This document shows positions 35,165 to 47,096 of a stretch of 56,488 bases of DNA, in pieces. Below the pieces are notes generated by a model, which was not told the origin of the DNA, ran no database searches, and saw only the letters and a program-made list of their open reading frames with translations. Both the position numbers and the translations under genes were made by a program. The DNA is from Suillus spraguei (lineage: Eukaryota > Basidiomycota > Agaricomycetes > Boletales > Suillaceae): the NCBI GenBank assembly GCA_016800925.1, contig JABCPU010000421.1, forward strand, positions 1 to 56,488, given 5' to 3'. Numbering within the stretch: position 1 is the first letter of the stretch; each line of letters opens with the position of its first letter.

Positions 35165-36068
35165 TCAGCAACGATAAGAACGATTAGTCATGGTGTAAAT
35201 AACTCGCCGAAAGTTGCTCGCACGCCCCCCAGTTGATTGAGGTGCACGCGACACTTCCAAGAAAATCGGTAGTGGCCCTTGACATGAGCAACAAATATTA
35301 CTTCGTCGTAGTCGAGTCACGATGGGAGAACGAACCGTTCCCTTTAAATCAGGATCGAGAATGACGAGGTGGTGAGTAAGAAGAGGAGTGCGAGTTTCCA
35401 TGGTCTGACGTCGAAAGGCTGCGCGAAAGAGCTAGACCTGAGGCGGGCAGAATGCCCACCAACTGTTGCAGGAAGGTTGTATGATTGTAACTTGGATATG
35501 GAGAATGCAGACTACCATGAGGCAGTGGGGCTTCTGGTATGGGAGAAGCCGCGAGTGACGACGGCCGATATCTTCGTGAGCACGATAGATGCGGCAAATA
35601 CATCGAGATCATGATCAAACGAAAGTGCATACCCGAGTTCGCGCTCGCCCAGATCCTGTTCGAACAAATAGAAGTAAATCTCTGCCAGACGAATCAATTG
35701 AGCTAGCGTCCTATGTCAATGGTAACCATTGTCCCATTCATCGACTCCAAAAGGTAAGGAAACAAAGGTGGCGAGGCATCGAAATGAAGACTATTGAACG
35801 CACTTGAGCACATCACTAATGAATTCCATCTCCCCAAACTCATCCTGTCGGAGAAGATCACTGCGTTTCCCTGATATTGACGAACAATGTGGGGTCGCAT
35901 CGCCTATGGATACTAGCGAAACATTTGCAGAGCGTGGAAAAGGATGCAGCACGGCCGTCGGACGTGCATCTGTTATCAGAGAAGCTCAGGTACCGAGGCT
36001 GTCAGTTAGAAAACGCGACGTACTTCACATATTCCAACAAGCGTTTCCGAGACGGCATCGTTGAATGA
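35165..36068 (-). other. Fragments of an unrecognised minus-strand gene
   Basis: Phrases such as FNSLHFDASPPLFPYLLESM with NGTMVTID, and RLAEIYFYLFEQDLGERELG occur in different frames. A decayed F-box/LRR-like gene is possible but unproven. No intact frame. Confidence 0.3.
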
Positions 36069-36339
36069 GTTGGGTAGACCATGACTCAGCTGGTCCCACG
36101 ATAGTGTTGATGGGTGCACTGTACCCTCCAAGTCGAAGCCTACATATGCATTGCAAGATAATTGCAAATGTCACATTGTAGTGCCCCACAATCTTCAGAC
36201 AATATTAATATGGTTGCACGATTTGAGAATGTTGCAACTTCACTGCGTGGTAGCACGATAAAGTCAAGACACTAGTACGTACGTTGTGTACAAGGTATAG
36301 ACAAGTTCACATCGACAAAACCCTCGCGACACTCCCCTT
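36069..36339. other. Short intergenic region
   Basis: Downstream flank of the gene at 36340-37802. No gene, repeat or clear polyadenylation signal was recognised. Confidence 0.4.
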
Positions 36340-37802
36340 TTAAACTGGTTGCCCCCCTACAGTGTAGATATCCGTGATCAGGGCGTCACGTACGTCACTT
36401 GTGAATTGTTCGTACGTCTTAGCCAGCTTCTCCTCATATGTAGTCCTGGCCGGAGTCAAATCAAATTTGCTCGCTAAAAAAACACCAGTGGATAATTCTT
36501 GGAGCGCCCACTCAAAAAACGTGCCAACGAGACTAAACAACCGCTTGAGGTTTCGGGTGGCGTCGATATATTGCTGGTAATTGAGATGGTTGAACAGGAC
36601 GTGCCTGACAAAGTGTCGCACGGCGATGTTCCCAAAGATCACATCGACGTCTTGTCCTCCCACCTGATCCGTTAAGTCATGAGTGTTCAAGTTCAAGTTA
36701 GAATAGAACAAGAGAGGGAACGACTCACATTGATGAGACCGTTGAGGAATGTATCATTTGCTAAAAGGTGTTGAACGATACTCGCTACCACTGCCTTGGG
36801 CTGCGTGACCAAGGCCTCATGAAGATTGTAATAGCATAAAACAGTGATGCGAACAATATCCTTTATGTTTTCCATCATAGTCTTCATGCTGTTTGCGATT
36901 GTGGCGATATTTTTCAAAGCTTCTTCCCCATTGGACCATTCAGTAAGCTCAACTGTTTTCGATTTGAGCTGTCGGTTAAAACGAATTCTGTGAGACATAC
37001 CGCTATTATATTTAGCGACCGTGGTAGTCAGAGTGTTCGACGCTTCTTTCTTTCTGGCTTCAGTGGAAAGCAAAAACGAATGATCAAACATTGATCGTTT
37101 CAACAGTTCTTTGGTGTCCGATTTGACCTTTTTCAAGTCTTCCAGGCCAAATTTTCCGATAGGTGAAGACGATGATATGACGCCGGTCGCACCCGATGGC
37201 ACCACGACTGTGCTAATGGGAAGTGATGGTTTCAACGATTCTTGAGGTGGGACATGTGCTGTCGAGTTATGACGTGATGGACCGGCGTGTTGTCCCATCC
37301 CATCGTCGTCATCATCATCATGTGTGAGATGACGGCTGCGGTTCCTATTAGCAGTAAGTCTGTCAGGGATTTTATAAGGTGTGTAACGCTTCGATTGTGG
37401 CAGCGAGTCGTCAAGCCATGCAGCCGACGGGCGTGGATGCACATCGCTGCTAGCGACACCGACTTGAGGAAGTACCTCGTGGCTACCATAAGCTGCCTGG
37501 CCGTGGGCTGCCGTTGCTACTGCACGGGAAGGTATGTCACTGTGCCTGGTCAGAGTCTCCCAAAGATATTCTTCGGAATATGGCGAAGGAAGATGGGGGG
37601 GGTGATCAGGATAGACCTGACTTGGATGAAATTGATTTGACGTGGTGACTCCATCACCTGCCGCGGCAATGGCAGAATTCCAGGCATCCTGGTATAACCT
37701 ATCAAAATCCGAATCCGGAAACACTGGTGGTTGCACTGGAAAGTCGCAGGTAGGGCCGCTGCCGCTGCCACTCTCAATTTCGTCGTTCAGAGGAGGTGTC
37801 AT
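36340..37802 (-). CDS. Two-exon gene, probable DUF6532-type fungal protein
   Basis: Exon 1 is 37802-36729 (358 codons), the intron 36728-36664 (GTGAGT, an inner CTTAAC, ...CAG) and exon 2 36663-36340, giving about 465 residues without a lesion. The N-terminal 220 residues are disordered (Asp/Ser/Pro/His-rich, with a run of Asp in HLTHDDDDDD). The C-terminal half is helical: FGLEDLKKVKSDTKELLKRS, EALKNIATIANSMKTMMENI, DIVRITVLCYYNLHEALVTQ, VIFGNIAVRHFVRHVLFNHL, SLVGTFFEWALQELSTGVF. The pattern (F.N..I...I....F, then an ALQE..TG segment) resembles DUF6532, a domain of unknown function common in Agaricomycetes, but I hold that loosely. One of the few intact genes here. Confidence 0.65.
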
Positions 37803-37859
37803 GTTAGGACGGCCTCGAACGCACTCGTCTGCTCGAAGATTCAGGCTTTATTAGTACTA

Positions 37860-38885
37860 GATTTGAAGTGATGATCGTGTCAGCAATTCTGAACTTTGAT
37901 ATGAGTATCGCTTCTGTCACAATATCACCGCGTACACTCCACTGAGTGAGTCAACGAGCCTGCGATTGCGATCGGCCAGTCCACGAGGAGTCCGCATCTG
38001 AGTCTCTGGCCAAGTTCATAAGGTCGTGTAATCTGCCTCATTGTGATCAAAGAGCCCGGGTATTACATGTCTGATTCGATGTCGAACACTGGTTATCGGC
38101 AATTATCTGATGCATCGTAACGACATCATGTTCAACCATAGTAGCCACTGCTTCTCAAAGATCTTCACGGTTCTGGAAAGCTTTACCACCATTAGGAATA
38201 AACGCAAACTCGAGTCGGAATGTAACTGGGAAGTTTTCCGAAGCTGTATAAACGCGGTGACCCAAACGCGGGGACAGTGTCAGTCCATGGCACTTGACAA
38301 TGGTCTGTGCGCCGGCGAAACGTCCGTTCTGTCTAGTCCTATCAATGGGAAACCGATTAATCCACCCCTGCGTCGTGCGACAGGTTTTACGAGCTTACCC
38401 AAATACAGAGGGGAGTGTAATCTGAACGACGTTTAAGCTTTGTCAAAGGGCGAGTCACGGTAGTAGTCCTGCTGACAGTGCGCATGATATAATTACGTAC
38501 ACAATTCAAAACACATACACAGATATCGTAGGTCTCATCATCTCACTTGTGTCGTGTGGTGGTCCTCTATATTCGAACTGATGGCGTGAAAGCTCCATCC
38601 ATGATTAATGAACATCTGTGAATGCGCTGACTCGCGATTTTGGCTGCATGTGATGTTGTACGTGCACGTTAAAATAAATACGTAATACCTAATCCATCAT
38701 GACTTTACCTTCCCCTACACTCGAACCGATGGGCCTTTGACCGTTGTTGGATCCGAGTCTGATGGACTTTATTTCAAGTTTCAATTCTAATCACATAACG
38801 AACGCCCGGAGGTAAACGTTATTACCCCCAAGAGGAGAGGATTTCGACCCCGTATTGGCTAGACTTAGCATCAATGGGCGCAAAT
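37860..38885. other. Divergent intergenic region between two intact genes
   Basis: About 1.1 kb between divergently transcribed genes, so it should hold both promoters. A 108-codon plus frame at 38110-38436 has no recognisable features and I do not call it. No clear TATA box could be fixed. Confidence 0.4.
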
Positions 38886-38889
38886 TGAA

Positions 38890-40000
38890 ATGCTAACCGA
38901 GATTCCATCAGTCGAGCGACTTGCGAGTTTCGAGTCCTTTTTGGAAAAATTAATTCATCGTGACAACTGCGGGTACCTAAACAGGAGGGCACTTCAATCC
39001 CTTATCGGCCTAGCCTGGGACCAGTGTGCCTATCCTTGTACCGGGGCTTCGCGGGAAGTCTTTCGATTCCTGATAATAATCATCCAAGGTACGAGACGCC
39101 CCACCAAGTCAAACATGCACGCCCGTCTTTTACGTGTTACACCTTCTCCAAGCTCTGTCGGACAGGGAAGTCCCACTTCTGAGGATGTGGAATCTTTCGT
39201 CGTTGGGCCTGACGGTGACTCTCGACGTCTCGACAGGAAAAATTATCATCACGATACGAGACCATCATTCAAACACCTCCGACCAAAGTTATCACCACCA
39301 TCCGATACCACTTCTGATTCGTCCGAAGATGAACTTTACGCACTTCCAGGCCTCCCCCCCCTGAGAAACCTGTCTCACTGTATACAACGCGCAAGGGGTC
39401 GATTCAAGCCTTATGACAGGCACAGTGGTCATCGGCCTGACGCAATAGAGCTCCGCTTTTTTCGCAGGTTGGTCGGGAAACATTCCGGCGAGAATGAGTT
39501 GAACTTGGCCGATGTTCAAGCTGTGTGTTAGACTTTACTTATGCAGCCTCACACTGATGAGTATTCGATGCTAGGGAAAAGAGCTATTCCAGCGCGGCCT
39601 GAGAGGCATGTCTCCCAAGGCCGTCGCTCAAGCTGTCGCTGCAATGCGAGCTGCTCGTGAAACCAAGCGCTTGCGTGTTCTGACAACGGCCTGGGAGATT
39701 GAGTCGTCAATTCAACAAACCAAGCTTCTTGAAGAGATTCTCGAGCAGGATGCTCTAGAATATGCCTCAAGTTCCGATGAAGATTCATCTTTGAAAAAGC
39801 TTTTGGTTGGACGTACCTCATCAGACCTCGAAGTCGAGGTTGACTTTAACATCGGCATGTTTAACCGCGATCTCACATCGTTCGTTGTTACTGATGTACA
39901 ACTTGATAATATTGAGAATTTTGTGTGCAATTCGAGTCCGCCCAAGGAAAATGATGAGACTCCCTCTGTCTCTGATTCTGAGTTTGAATCCGGCAGCTGA
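38890..40000 (+). CDS. Two-exon gene of unknown function
   Basis: Exon 1 is 38890-39522 (MLTEIPSVERLASFESFLEK ... ENELNLADVQA), the intron 39523-39574 (GTGTGT...GATGCTAG, 52 nt, phase 0) and exon 2 39575-40000 (GKELFQRGLRGMSPKAVAQA ... SVSDSEFESGS), about 352 residues with no lesion. The middle is Ser/Pro-rich (PSPSSVGQGSPTSEDVESF). Exon 2 has a basic helical part (MRAARETKRLRVL) and an acidic Ser-rich end with SSDEDSS. There is no signal peptide or membrane segment. Family not recognised. A nuclear or regulatory role is a guess from composition only. Confidence 0.6.
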
Positions 40001-43000
40001 GGTGAGGCGATATCATGCTGGTCTTGTGCAATACTGATCGCAATGCAGAGCTCTCCTTCTAGATATTTTTTCACTGTTTTCAATCGTGTGTTGTAAATAC
40101 GTACTACGGATCCGATGCGCCCAGAAGAGCTTGCCGCCTCGCCGCATCTTGCAACAAATAGCCACCAGAAGTACTATATGTTTGAAATACATGTATACAG
40201 CAGCCCTCCGGGCATCCCTGGACCTTTGGAATGGATATGCAGCTACATGGGGACTATACCGCACGTATTTGATCGACACACGCCTGTATCGGTCAAGGCT
40301 TGTCTCGCAGGTCTTCTTCAGAATCCCCTAACACAAATATTAGTCGTCTCGGTAACTCGACAACTTGAATGCAGACATGCTTTTTAGATGATGTCCGACC
40401 GTGTCCCGAATGGAAGGTAAGTAATGATCAATAATCGGAGGCGTCAATGATACTATATGGGCGCGAGTCGCTTGGGAACCAGTATGTTAAGTGCTCGGTC
40501 ATTCAATGCGTATGAGATCGCGTTCTTAGTGGATCTCTAATTGATATTGGTACAAACTTGACTGAAATCGATTTTCCGTCCGCCTTGAAGCTTGAGAAGT
40601 TGGAGGATTCTGAGAAATAAGTCAGGGTCACGTGCATTGTTGTAAAACTTAATAGGTCCACAACCGTCACATCAATTCACATTAGATTTATTGATCGACG
40701 ATCTACCACATTCACACCACATCAGTCAACTGGACATAGGGCTAGCAGGAAGCAGTCGTCTTTCTTGTCCTCTTACTTCACTAGTTTTTCTCACAACTAC
40801 ATTGTAATACTAGCATTGTCCCCTGCTGGTGAGACTGGCCCACATTGTCTACACTGTTACGTGCCAATGTACCAGTTCAGGGTGGTAGTAAAAATGGAAT
40901 ACACTCCAAACAGCTATGGGGCTTCTGTCATCAGCGAGAACATCAGCTTGGGTGGTGTCCAGTGTGCACCTTTCTTGTTCTTATGGAATAGCATCTAACA
41001 TTCCATCGAGGGCTAAGGAAATTTGCCTATGGATTCAGTTGGGGATGGAGCAGGCCAAGCAGTGCAAGGCAAATGTCATGCTGCAAGCCCACCTGCGGCA
41101 CGCATTTTGTGCCCCGGAGATGAAACAGCCTGAGTTCCTGCAAAGTGCCTCTGCAAGTTTGCACTGAACACATCTTTGCTGGGGGCGTATCCTTGTGCAT
41201 TGAGACAGCACTGAAAAAATAGCAAGTGCTCCTTTGCTGATTGGATGTTTTTATGCTCACAATGATTGCAAGTGTACATCCAGGCGTCAAAAACAAGTTC
41301 TACAGCACTCTTATTGAAGCCATCAACATCCCGCTGCTATTGTTTTTCTTTTAAACAGTGCACACACTTCATTTGAGGATGAAAAGGGCGAAAAAAAGAT
41401 GATGAGACAATGCTCTTGGTGATACACAGCATTTTCTAAAGTACACACGTTATCCTCACTCTCATGGCGTCATCCCTGAACCCATCTCTAGATGGTGTGT
41501 TGCTTTTATGCAAGAAAGCATAGCCCTGCTTGACTGTGAGACTGTTGTCCAGATGGTCCAGAGAGTTCACAGTGTGTATCTTGCTGGTTAATGTTATGGG
41601 TTCACTCAGCTTTCATTCAATATCACAAGACTACAAAGGTATGAGCATGTCAAATAGAACACAGTGGCATACAAAGCATCTAGTGTATTCTAGGTTCACT
41701 ATCCTGAGTTCCTGGTTCATTCTCCTGTCTTGGCCGGCTCCAGAATATAATATATTCCATTCACAGGCAAAGAAGCTAGAAAGTTATTTGTCGATGCGCC
41801 TAGTTTTATGACTTGCAGTTTCTCGATATTCAAGCTGCTCCTATTAGCTGCCACAGTAGTGAAGATAGTTCTTCTACCTCTGATCACTGTGGGGATGCTA
41901 ACAGATATTAAGAGGGCGACCCTGTGAGCACTTGTACAATTTGATTGCATTCCCGCACAGTCAAAATCCTTGCATCCCAATTATCAGCCACATTGTATAT
42001 CATGTTTCACATACCCAACTCAAATATCTACTCCATGAGGGAAGCTACATATATTCTGTAAGCCAACATAATTCATGTATTGTTCCTTGATTGTCTGCTG
42101 TGCACATGTCCCTCCAATCCAGACTATGAAGATGAGAGAGATGAGGCAGATGGGCAGAACGAGGAAAGAAGTGAGACAACACTATGGTGCGTGTCACTTA
42201 GCCACCACTACTTTTGAACAACATTCTCACCCCCTTGAAAAAAAATCAGATTTTTATATCCTCTTGTAAAAATGATCCTTTTGATGAGTAGAGTAAATCT
42301 ACAAGAGGAATTTTTGGTTGAATCAAATCTGAGCGTGTTTTTTAAAAACAAAAGGGATGATTTGGCCACCTAACATCAGTGAACTGGTGAACAAATGAGA
42401 ATGGTATTTAAAGTAATATATTGTTGAGCATTGCAACAATCAGCATAAATTTGTTCACCGCTTTCACATGGGAATGTTTGGCATTATTGAGGAATGTCCA
42501 ATTTGCAAGCACATGGGCCTAGTAGACCTGTTTGCCTCGAGAACTTTTTCACTTGGTTGTATCTAAGAAATAATGTGCAAGCACAGGTTCATGCATTTGA
42601 ATATGGACCTGATCTAAGAGGGATAAGGAAGGAGGTTGCAATGTGTGAAAGTGATAGAAACCTGGGTAATGCTCACCCATGAAGAGGACAGGTGTATTTG
42701 GTCTTTGCATAATATATTCTTTCTCACTGTGGATGACTACCAAATGTGTAGGGAGTGTAGGGAATTTGCTCAGGTAAAAAGTGTGAGTCACAGTAGACAT
42801 CATTTCTCAATGAATAGTTTGTCTGTATTGACTGAATATTGGATGAGTGTCACTTTGAGTGGTTTATTGTATAGAGTATTGACAATGTCCTAAGTTATGT
42901 CAGAGTACGTATCACTGCTCATTGAATGCCAAGTTGCAATGAAATATAAACAGTGGAAGCGTGCAGGTAAAATATTTGTTTGTAGACCGTCATACAGAAC

Positions 43001-44089
43001 AATATGTTATACAGAGTGCAAATACCCCTCTGAGGTATATCAGAGTGCATATAATTTCTTGACAGATAGATTTCCTAGTCTGCCACTGAGAAGTAATAAT
43101 TTCCCAGTGGAAACTTTCCAGAACACAATACAGCTTTAGATCAACCCTTTGGACAGAACCAAAAGTTCACAGATTTACTTGAGTACACAGAATTTGCGGT
43201 CATGACTACATTTGTTGATGATTCGAACTTAGGTGTTGTGCTGCAAGCATGCGCAGTGGCAGTGCTAAACTGTAATTCATGCAATATTTCCTGCTTCCAC
43301 AATTACACTCCTTCTGGCCTCTAAACTGTAATTCATGCAGTCTTTCCTGTCTTCACAATTACCCTCCTTCCGGCCTCCCCAAGCCTAAAATTTCGAAGAT
43401 CTTGTGAACTACTGAGCTACCTGGTTTTTGAGCATTGCCTGGCCTTATCCCAGAAATCACTAATTGTAGATTTTGCTGCACTAGTGCTTGGTTGCCGCAA
43501 CAGAGACCTGACCATTATCATGGATGGAGGCAACAAATTTCTATCAGCCAGGGAAGATAAGCCTCCTTGGGATGTGAGAACAAGGAAAGTCAGCATTGTG
43601 TAACCTAGAATTGTAGTTCAAGATTATATAAAAGTGTGCTATCAATAGCACTTCATTGGATGGACCATCAGCATTCTAAATCAACAGTCCAACAAGCTGC
43701 AGAGTTGTTTGGACTTCAGGGAGTCATTTTTGGATCTCAGGGTATTGGCCTGATCATAAATAATTCGATGCTGTTAGGATGAATAACTATCCTGTTCTAT
43801 TGCTACAGGTCAATGCTAGTCTCACTGCTGGCAAATTTTAGTCATGCATATTAAAATTGCCAATTATTACAAGTGTGTTGTGCTTCATCACACACCACAC
43901 TGGCACACTATATACACATATCAGAAAAAAGATACATCAAGTTTATCCCACACAAATCAAGAGACATCAACATTATAATCATATTAGTGACCAAGGGTAT
44001 AATGTACAACTGAAATAATACAGCGGGGTAAGGTAGTGTGTAGAGTAGTCAAGTAACTAGTTGGAATTGAATGCACCGTCCTCCATCTG
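40001..44089. other. AT-rich region with degraded open frames, nothing recognised
   Basis: Several 60-95-codon frames exist on both strands (for example plus 42636-42893 and 42897-43139), but none matches a family, and frame changes and stops are frequent. Probably decayed transposons or orphan genes. CTTGCAGT... and AATTCATGCA(A/G)T..TTCCTG recur as a short local duplication near 43270-43380. Confidence 0.4.
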
Positions 44090-45063
44090 TTGTCTCTGAG
44101 CAGAGAGACTATTGACAGACATGTTAATAATAACATCCAGTGTCAAGTCCTGATGATGGTTTCTTCCAAAAGCTTTTCTACACAGGGAGCTAGCAATCAA
44201 GGCGAGTCACTCAGGAGGTCAACAACTAACCTGGTCCACCATTTGAGAAGCTTGTTCACCCTCACTAGCACAGCTGGACCTAGGGGATCCTCAAAGAAAT
44301 CTATGAAGTTTTTTTAAAAAAATTTGATAGTTAAAGTCTCCATCCACAGTGTGCCAGGAAGTGATGTTTGAAAGCGCAAATTGGATCTGGAGAATTCAAT
44401 TTCAACTTCATGGTAAGAGGAAAGAATTGATACTTACTTGGCAAGCGGCATACATGATCATGTGAGGATTTACTTTCCTCATGCCCATGATGGAAGCAAC
44501 ACATGTCTTTACTTTAGCATGATCTGATCGCCTCTGGGTGTGTCAGTCGTTCTCAATTATATCAGTGCCATTGACATTGCCATCCACTTCATTGGCAGAG
44601 GATGGTGAAGTGAAGATGGCTTTAAAGCCCTACAATGCAATGAACTATAAATCAGTTGAAAAAATAAGGCTGCTCACCATGACCAACAGCCTGGACTTAA
44701 AGAGACCGTGCTTCAGATTCTTGGTGTCAGCTTCATAATTTTCATACATGAATGATGGCCATGAGTTTTCAGAAATGATGAAAGCAGTTGTGCGGTCATG
44801 AATACCAGCCTTAATGCTAGACAATATATGTATCAGCAACATCTGAGGGATGAGGACTATCACTTGGTCATCCTAATGCCATTCCGCTGAGCAGAGTAGT
44901 TTACTACATGCATCATTCCCAAAACCTCAATGGTGTTTGTCATCTGTTCTGATGAGTGAAGACGGACGACACTCAATGTTGATCCATGAAGCTACAAGTT
45001 CTTTGAGAGCTCCCATGTCATCACCACAAGCTGAGTCTGCACCTCACTTGAGCTACATTAACA
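44090..45063 (-). pseudogene. DUF6698-type gene, 3' part (split by the LTR element)
   Basis: Minus-strand blocks in DUF6698 order: CGDDMGALKELVASWINIEC with LIRTDDKH (near 45035-44940), SWPSFMYENYEADTKNLKHG with LFKSRLLVM (about 44770-44690), KAIFTSPSSANE (near 44620-44580), VASIMGMRKVNPHMIMYAAC (near 44500-44435), then after an intron IQFALSNITSWHTVDGDFNY (about 44385-44320). The matching 5' part is at 52343-52541 on the far side of the Ty3 element. Function of the family unknown. Frames change between blocks, so the gene was decaying as well as interrupted. Confidence 0.7.
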
Positions 45064-45068
45064 ATCAG
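45064..45068. repeat. Target-site duplication, left (ATCAG)
   Basis: ATCAG directly before the LTR terminus TGTTACG. Identical to 52338-52342. A 5-bp duplication is typical of Ty3/gypsy integrases. Confidence 0.93.
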
Positions 45069-45541
45069 TGTTACGAACTGGGGTGGCGTCACCAGCGACA
45101 GTGAAAAGACACAGCCGGTCTGCTGGGAGTTCTTACAATGTCCAGAAGAGGACAAGGTGAAAGTACGAGGAACGCGTTCCAAGTACGATCAAGGGTTCAG
45201 CCTCAAAGACAAGTCTAAGAGGTTCTGCGAGAATAGAGACTAAGGCTAAGGAGTGCTTAGACTTAGAGACGATTCAAGATGACTTAGGTTGGAGACCTAA
45301 GCGAAGGAGATTCCAGGTAAAACCCAGTAAGATTAAAGTAAGGAATCTACTACAAGTACACTGTGCTTAAATAGGTAGATATATGCGCACAGACCAGGTA
45401 ACCATGAGAATATAACTGCGTATCCTAATAAGGAAGGCATGTGTTGTACAGATGCGTTGAGCATATGAAGCAAGTCATGTGACGTGATATACAAGTAAGA
45501 AAATAAAGGGAAAATGAATAGGGGCACGTACAACTGTAACA
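45069..45541 (-). repeat. 3' LTR of element 1
   Basis: 473 bp. On the plus strand it starts TGTTACGAACTGGGGTGGCG and ends CACGTACAACTGTAACA. Differences from the other LTR include ACACAGCC/ACCCAGCC, GAGACGATT/GAGATGATT, AACCATGAG/AACCGTGAG and GGGAAAATG/GGGACAATG. Confidence 0.95.
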
Positions 45542-45554
45542 TTACCCCCTTATT
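45542..45554 (-). other. Polypurine tract of element 1
   Basis: Reads AATAAGGGGGTAA on the minus strand, immediately before the 3' LTR. Position and purine content fit the plus-strand DNA primer of LTR retrotransposons. Confidence 0.8.
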
Positions 45555-45573
45555 ACATTGAAAGTCACCGACT

Positions 45574-47043
45574 TTAAACATCTCTGTTGTCATCATAGAC
45601 GGGATCGTAGTCGTCATAGTTAGCAACATCTTCATCAGCGGCACTTCCTCCTAGCATATAAGCCGCTTCCTCCTCTGCTACAGTCCTCGCCCGTCGACCT
45701 TCCTTTCGTCGTCGACGGTTAATAAGATACTGTTCCCACCTACGCAGTGCGTCATAAAATCCATCGTCCTTCCATGTAAGCATAAACGGAGGTTCTCCAC
45801 GACGCTGAGGGCAGTAACTAGACAGATGGGTAGGAGTGTGTTGAAGACAGATTTGGCATTGATAGTCAGGGCAATTCTTTTGCTGATGCCCGACGATGCC
45901 ACAGACTCGACATTTCATGTTTTCATCGGTGTTAGACGTGGACATGCATAATGGTGATGGTGAGATAACAGGTTTAGGACTAGCGGACCTAGCACACTTC
46001 TTCCCTTTCTGTCGTGTCATGTGTTTTAAAGCGAAGGTATTGTCACATCGAAGCTGTGCCTGTTGTTTGCTGGTTAGCGTGTACGCGGATGTGGGGAGGT
46101 CAGGAGTAGTCCCTCGTTCGGCAACCGCAAGAAGTTCATTAGAGGAAGAAGGAGAAGTGGTGCCAAGGTCTGTTACTAAGACCGGCATAACAGGATCCAT
46201 TGGACCAAATGACGATGGGATAGACATGGGAGGATGTATGTGAAGGTCGCGAAGTTGAGGACCGAGCACTACCAGCTCAGCGACAGGGATTCCTAATAGT
46301 CTTGCGGCCTCACACTGTTCTTCTGTGCAAGGTTCATATAGCCATGTGGGATGGTCATGGGAGACTGTGACGGGGGGCGGTGAAGTCGGTTGTTCAATAG
46401 GAGATGGGGTTCGAGGAGATGCAAGGTCAGCTTGCGTTCGTTGTAAATCAGTGATAGCTTCTTCAACTAAGTTTCTAGCTGCTCTAGTTTCCACGACTGA
46501 TTGTTGGATAGTTTCGACGACTGTGTTGGTAAGTTGTCCGATCTCTTGGACAGCAGTGCATAAGCCAGCAAGGGCATCAACACTAGAATACACACGCGAA
46601 GAAGAGGGTGCTGGAATAGGAAGTGGCGTATCTTCCTGCAGAGAGGGAGGTCGAGCAACACCTGCTCGATGTTCGGCCACGATGTGAATAGCTTCTTCAA
46701 CATCGCTTTTAAAAGAACTGGGAAGCAACAGCATAGCGTAAGAACGAATACATTTTTGAAGATGTAGGAAGCGTTGACAGAAAGTAGGATCGGTGGTTTT
46801 GTTGGCTGTGGCTTCAATGAGAGCGGCGGTACGGATAATGTTGATGAGGAGGAGGGCCGGGAAGGCGCCTTTTTCTGTGAGGATTGTTTCAATTTCAAGG
46901 GCGTGTCCTTCACATAGAAGGGCAGCTTCGATGTAAGAGGTATTGTCGATTTCTGTGGCAAGGGTTCCGTAGTTTTCAACATCAGAGTCGGAGTCATTGT
47001 TGGCAATGGTGATGGGGGTGATGTAGGCAGTGGGGAAAGACAT
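45574..47043 (-). CDS. Extra ORF (ORF3) of element 1 with CCHC zinc knuckle
   Basis: An uninterrupted 489-codon frame between integrase and the 3' LTR, same sense as gag/pol, starting 53 bp after the pol stop. The N-terminal 120 residues look helical (ALEIETILTEKGAFPALLLI, FCQRFLHLQKCIRSYAMLLL). Next comes a coiled-coil-like stretch (LCTAVQEIGQLTNTVVETIQ), Pro/Ser-rich linkers, and near residues 395-425 a classic CX2CX4HX4C knuckle (CRVCGIVGHQQKNC) followed by a second Cys/His cluster (CQICLQHTPTHLSSYC). After that come a Trp/Arg-rich segment and an acidic Asp/Tyr tail. There are no signal peptide or membrane helices, so it is not env-like. It resembles a second Gag-like nucleic-acid-binding protein. 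Origin unknown; it may be captured host sequence or a gag duplicate. Confidence 0.85.
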   Translation of the reverse strand: MSFPTAYITPITIANNDSDSDVENYGTLATEIDNTSYIEAALLCEGHALEIETILTEKGAFPALLLINIIRTAALIEATANKTTDPTFCQRFLHLQKCIRSYAMLLLPSSFKSDVEEAIHIVAEHRAGVARPPSLQEDTPLPIPAPSSSRVYSSVDALAGLCTAVQEIGQLTNTVVETIQQSVVETRAARNLVEEAITDLQRTQADLASPRTPSPIEQPTSPPPVTVSHDHPTWLYEPCTEEQCEAARLLGIPVAELVVLGPQLRDLHIHPPMSIPSSFGPMDPVMPVLVTDLGTTSPSSSNELLAVAERGTTPDLPTSAYTLTSKQQAQLRCDNTFALKHMTRQKGKKCARSASPKPVISPSPLCMSTSNTDENMKCRVCGIVGHQQKNCPDYQCQICLQHTPTHLSSYCPQRRGEPPFMLTWKDDGFYDALRRWEQYLINRRRRKEGRRARTVAEEEAAYMLGGSAADEDVANYDDYDPVYDDNRDV

Positions 47044-47096
47044 TTTGATGGTGGTAGTTGATCAAGTGCTGGTGCAGTTGATTGACTGAAGGATAA

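Noticed and set aside
38110..38436. 108-codon plus-strand ORF in the divergent intergenic region
   Set aside because: No recognisable domain, codon pattern or splice structure; it could equally be promoter sequence.
42075..43139. Series of short plus-strand ORFs as a gene
   Set aside because: Frames change every 60-85 codons without good splice sites and no family could be recognised.
45574..47043. Calling ORF3 an envelope gene
   Set aside because: It has no signal peptide, membrane helix or fusion-protein features, and carries zinc knuckles instead.
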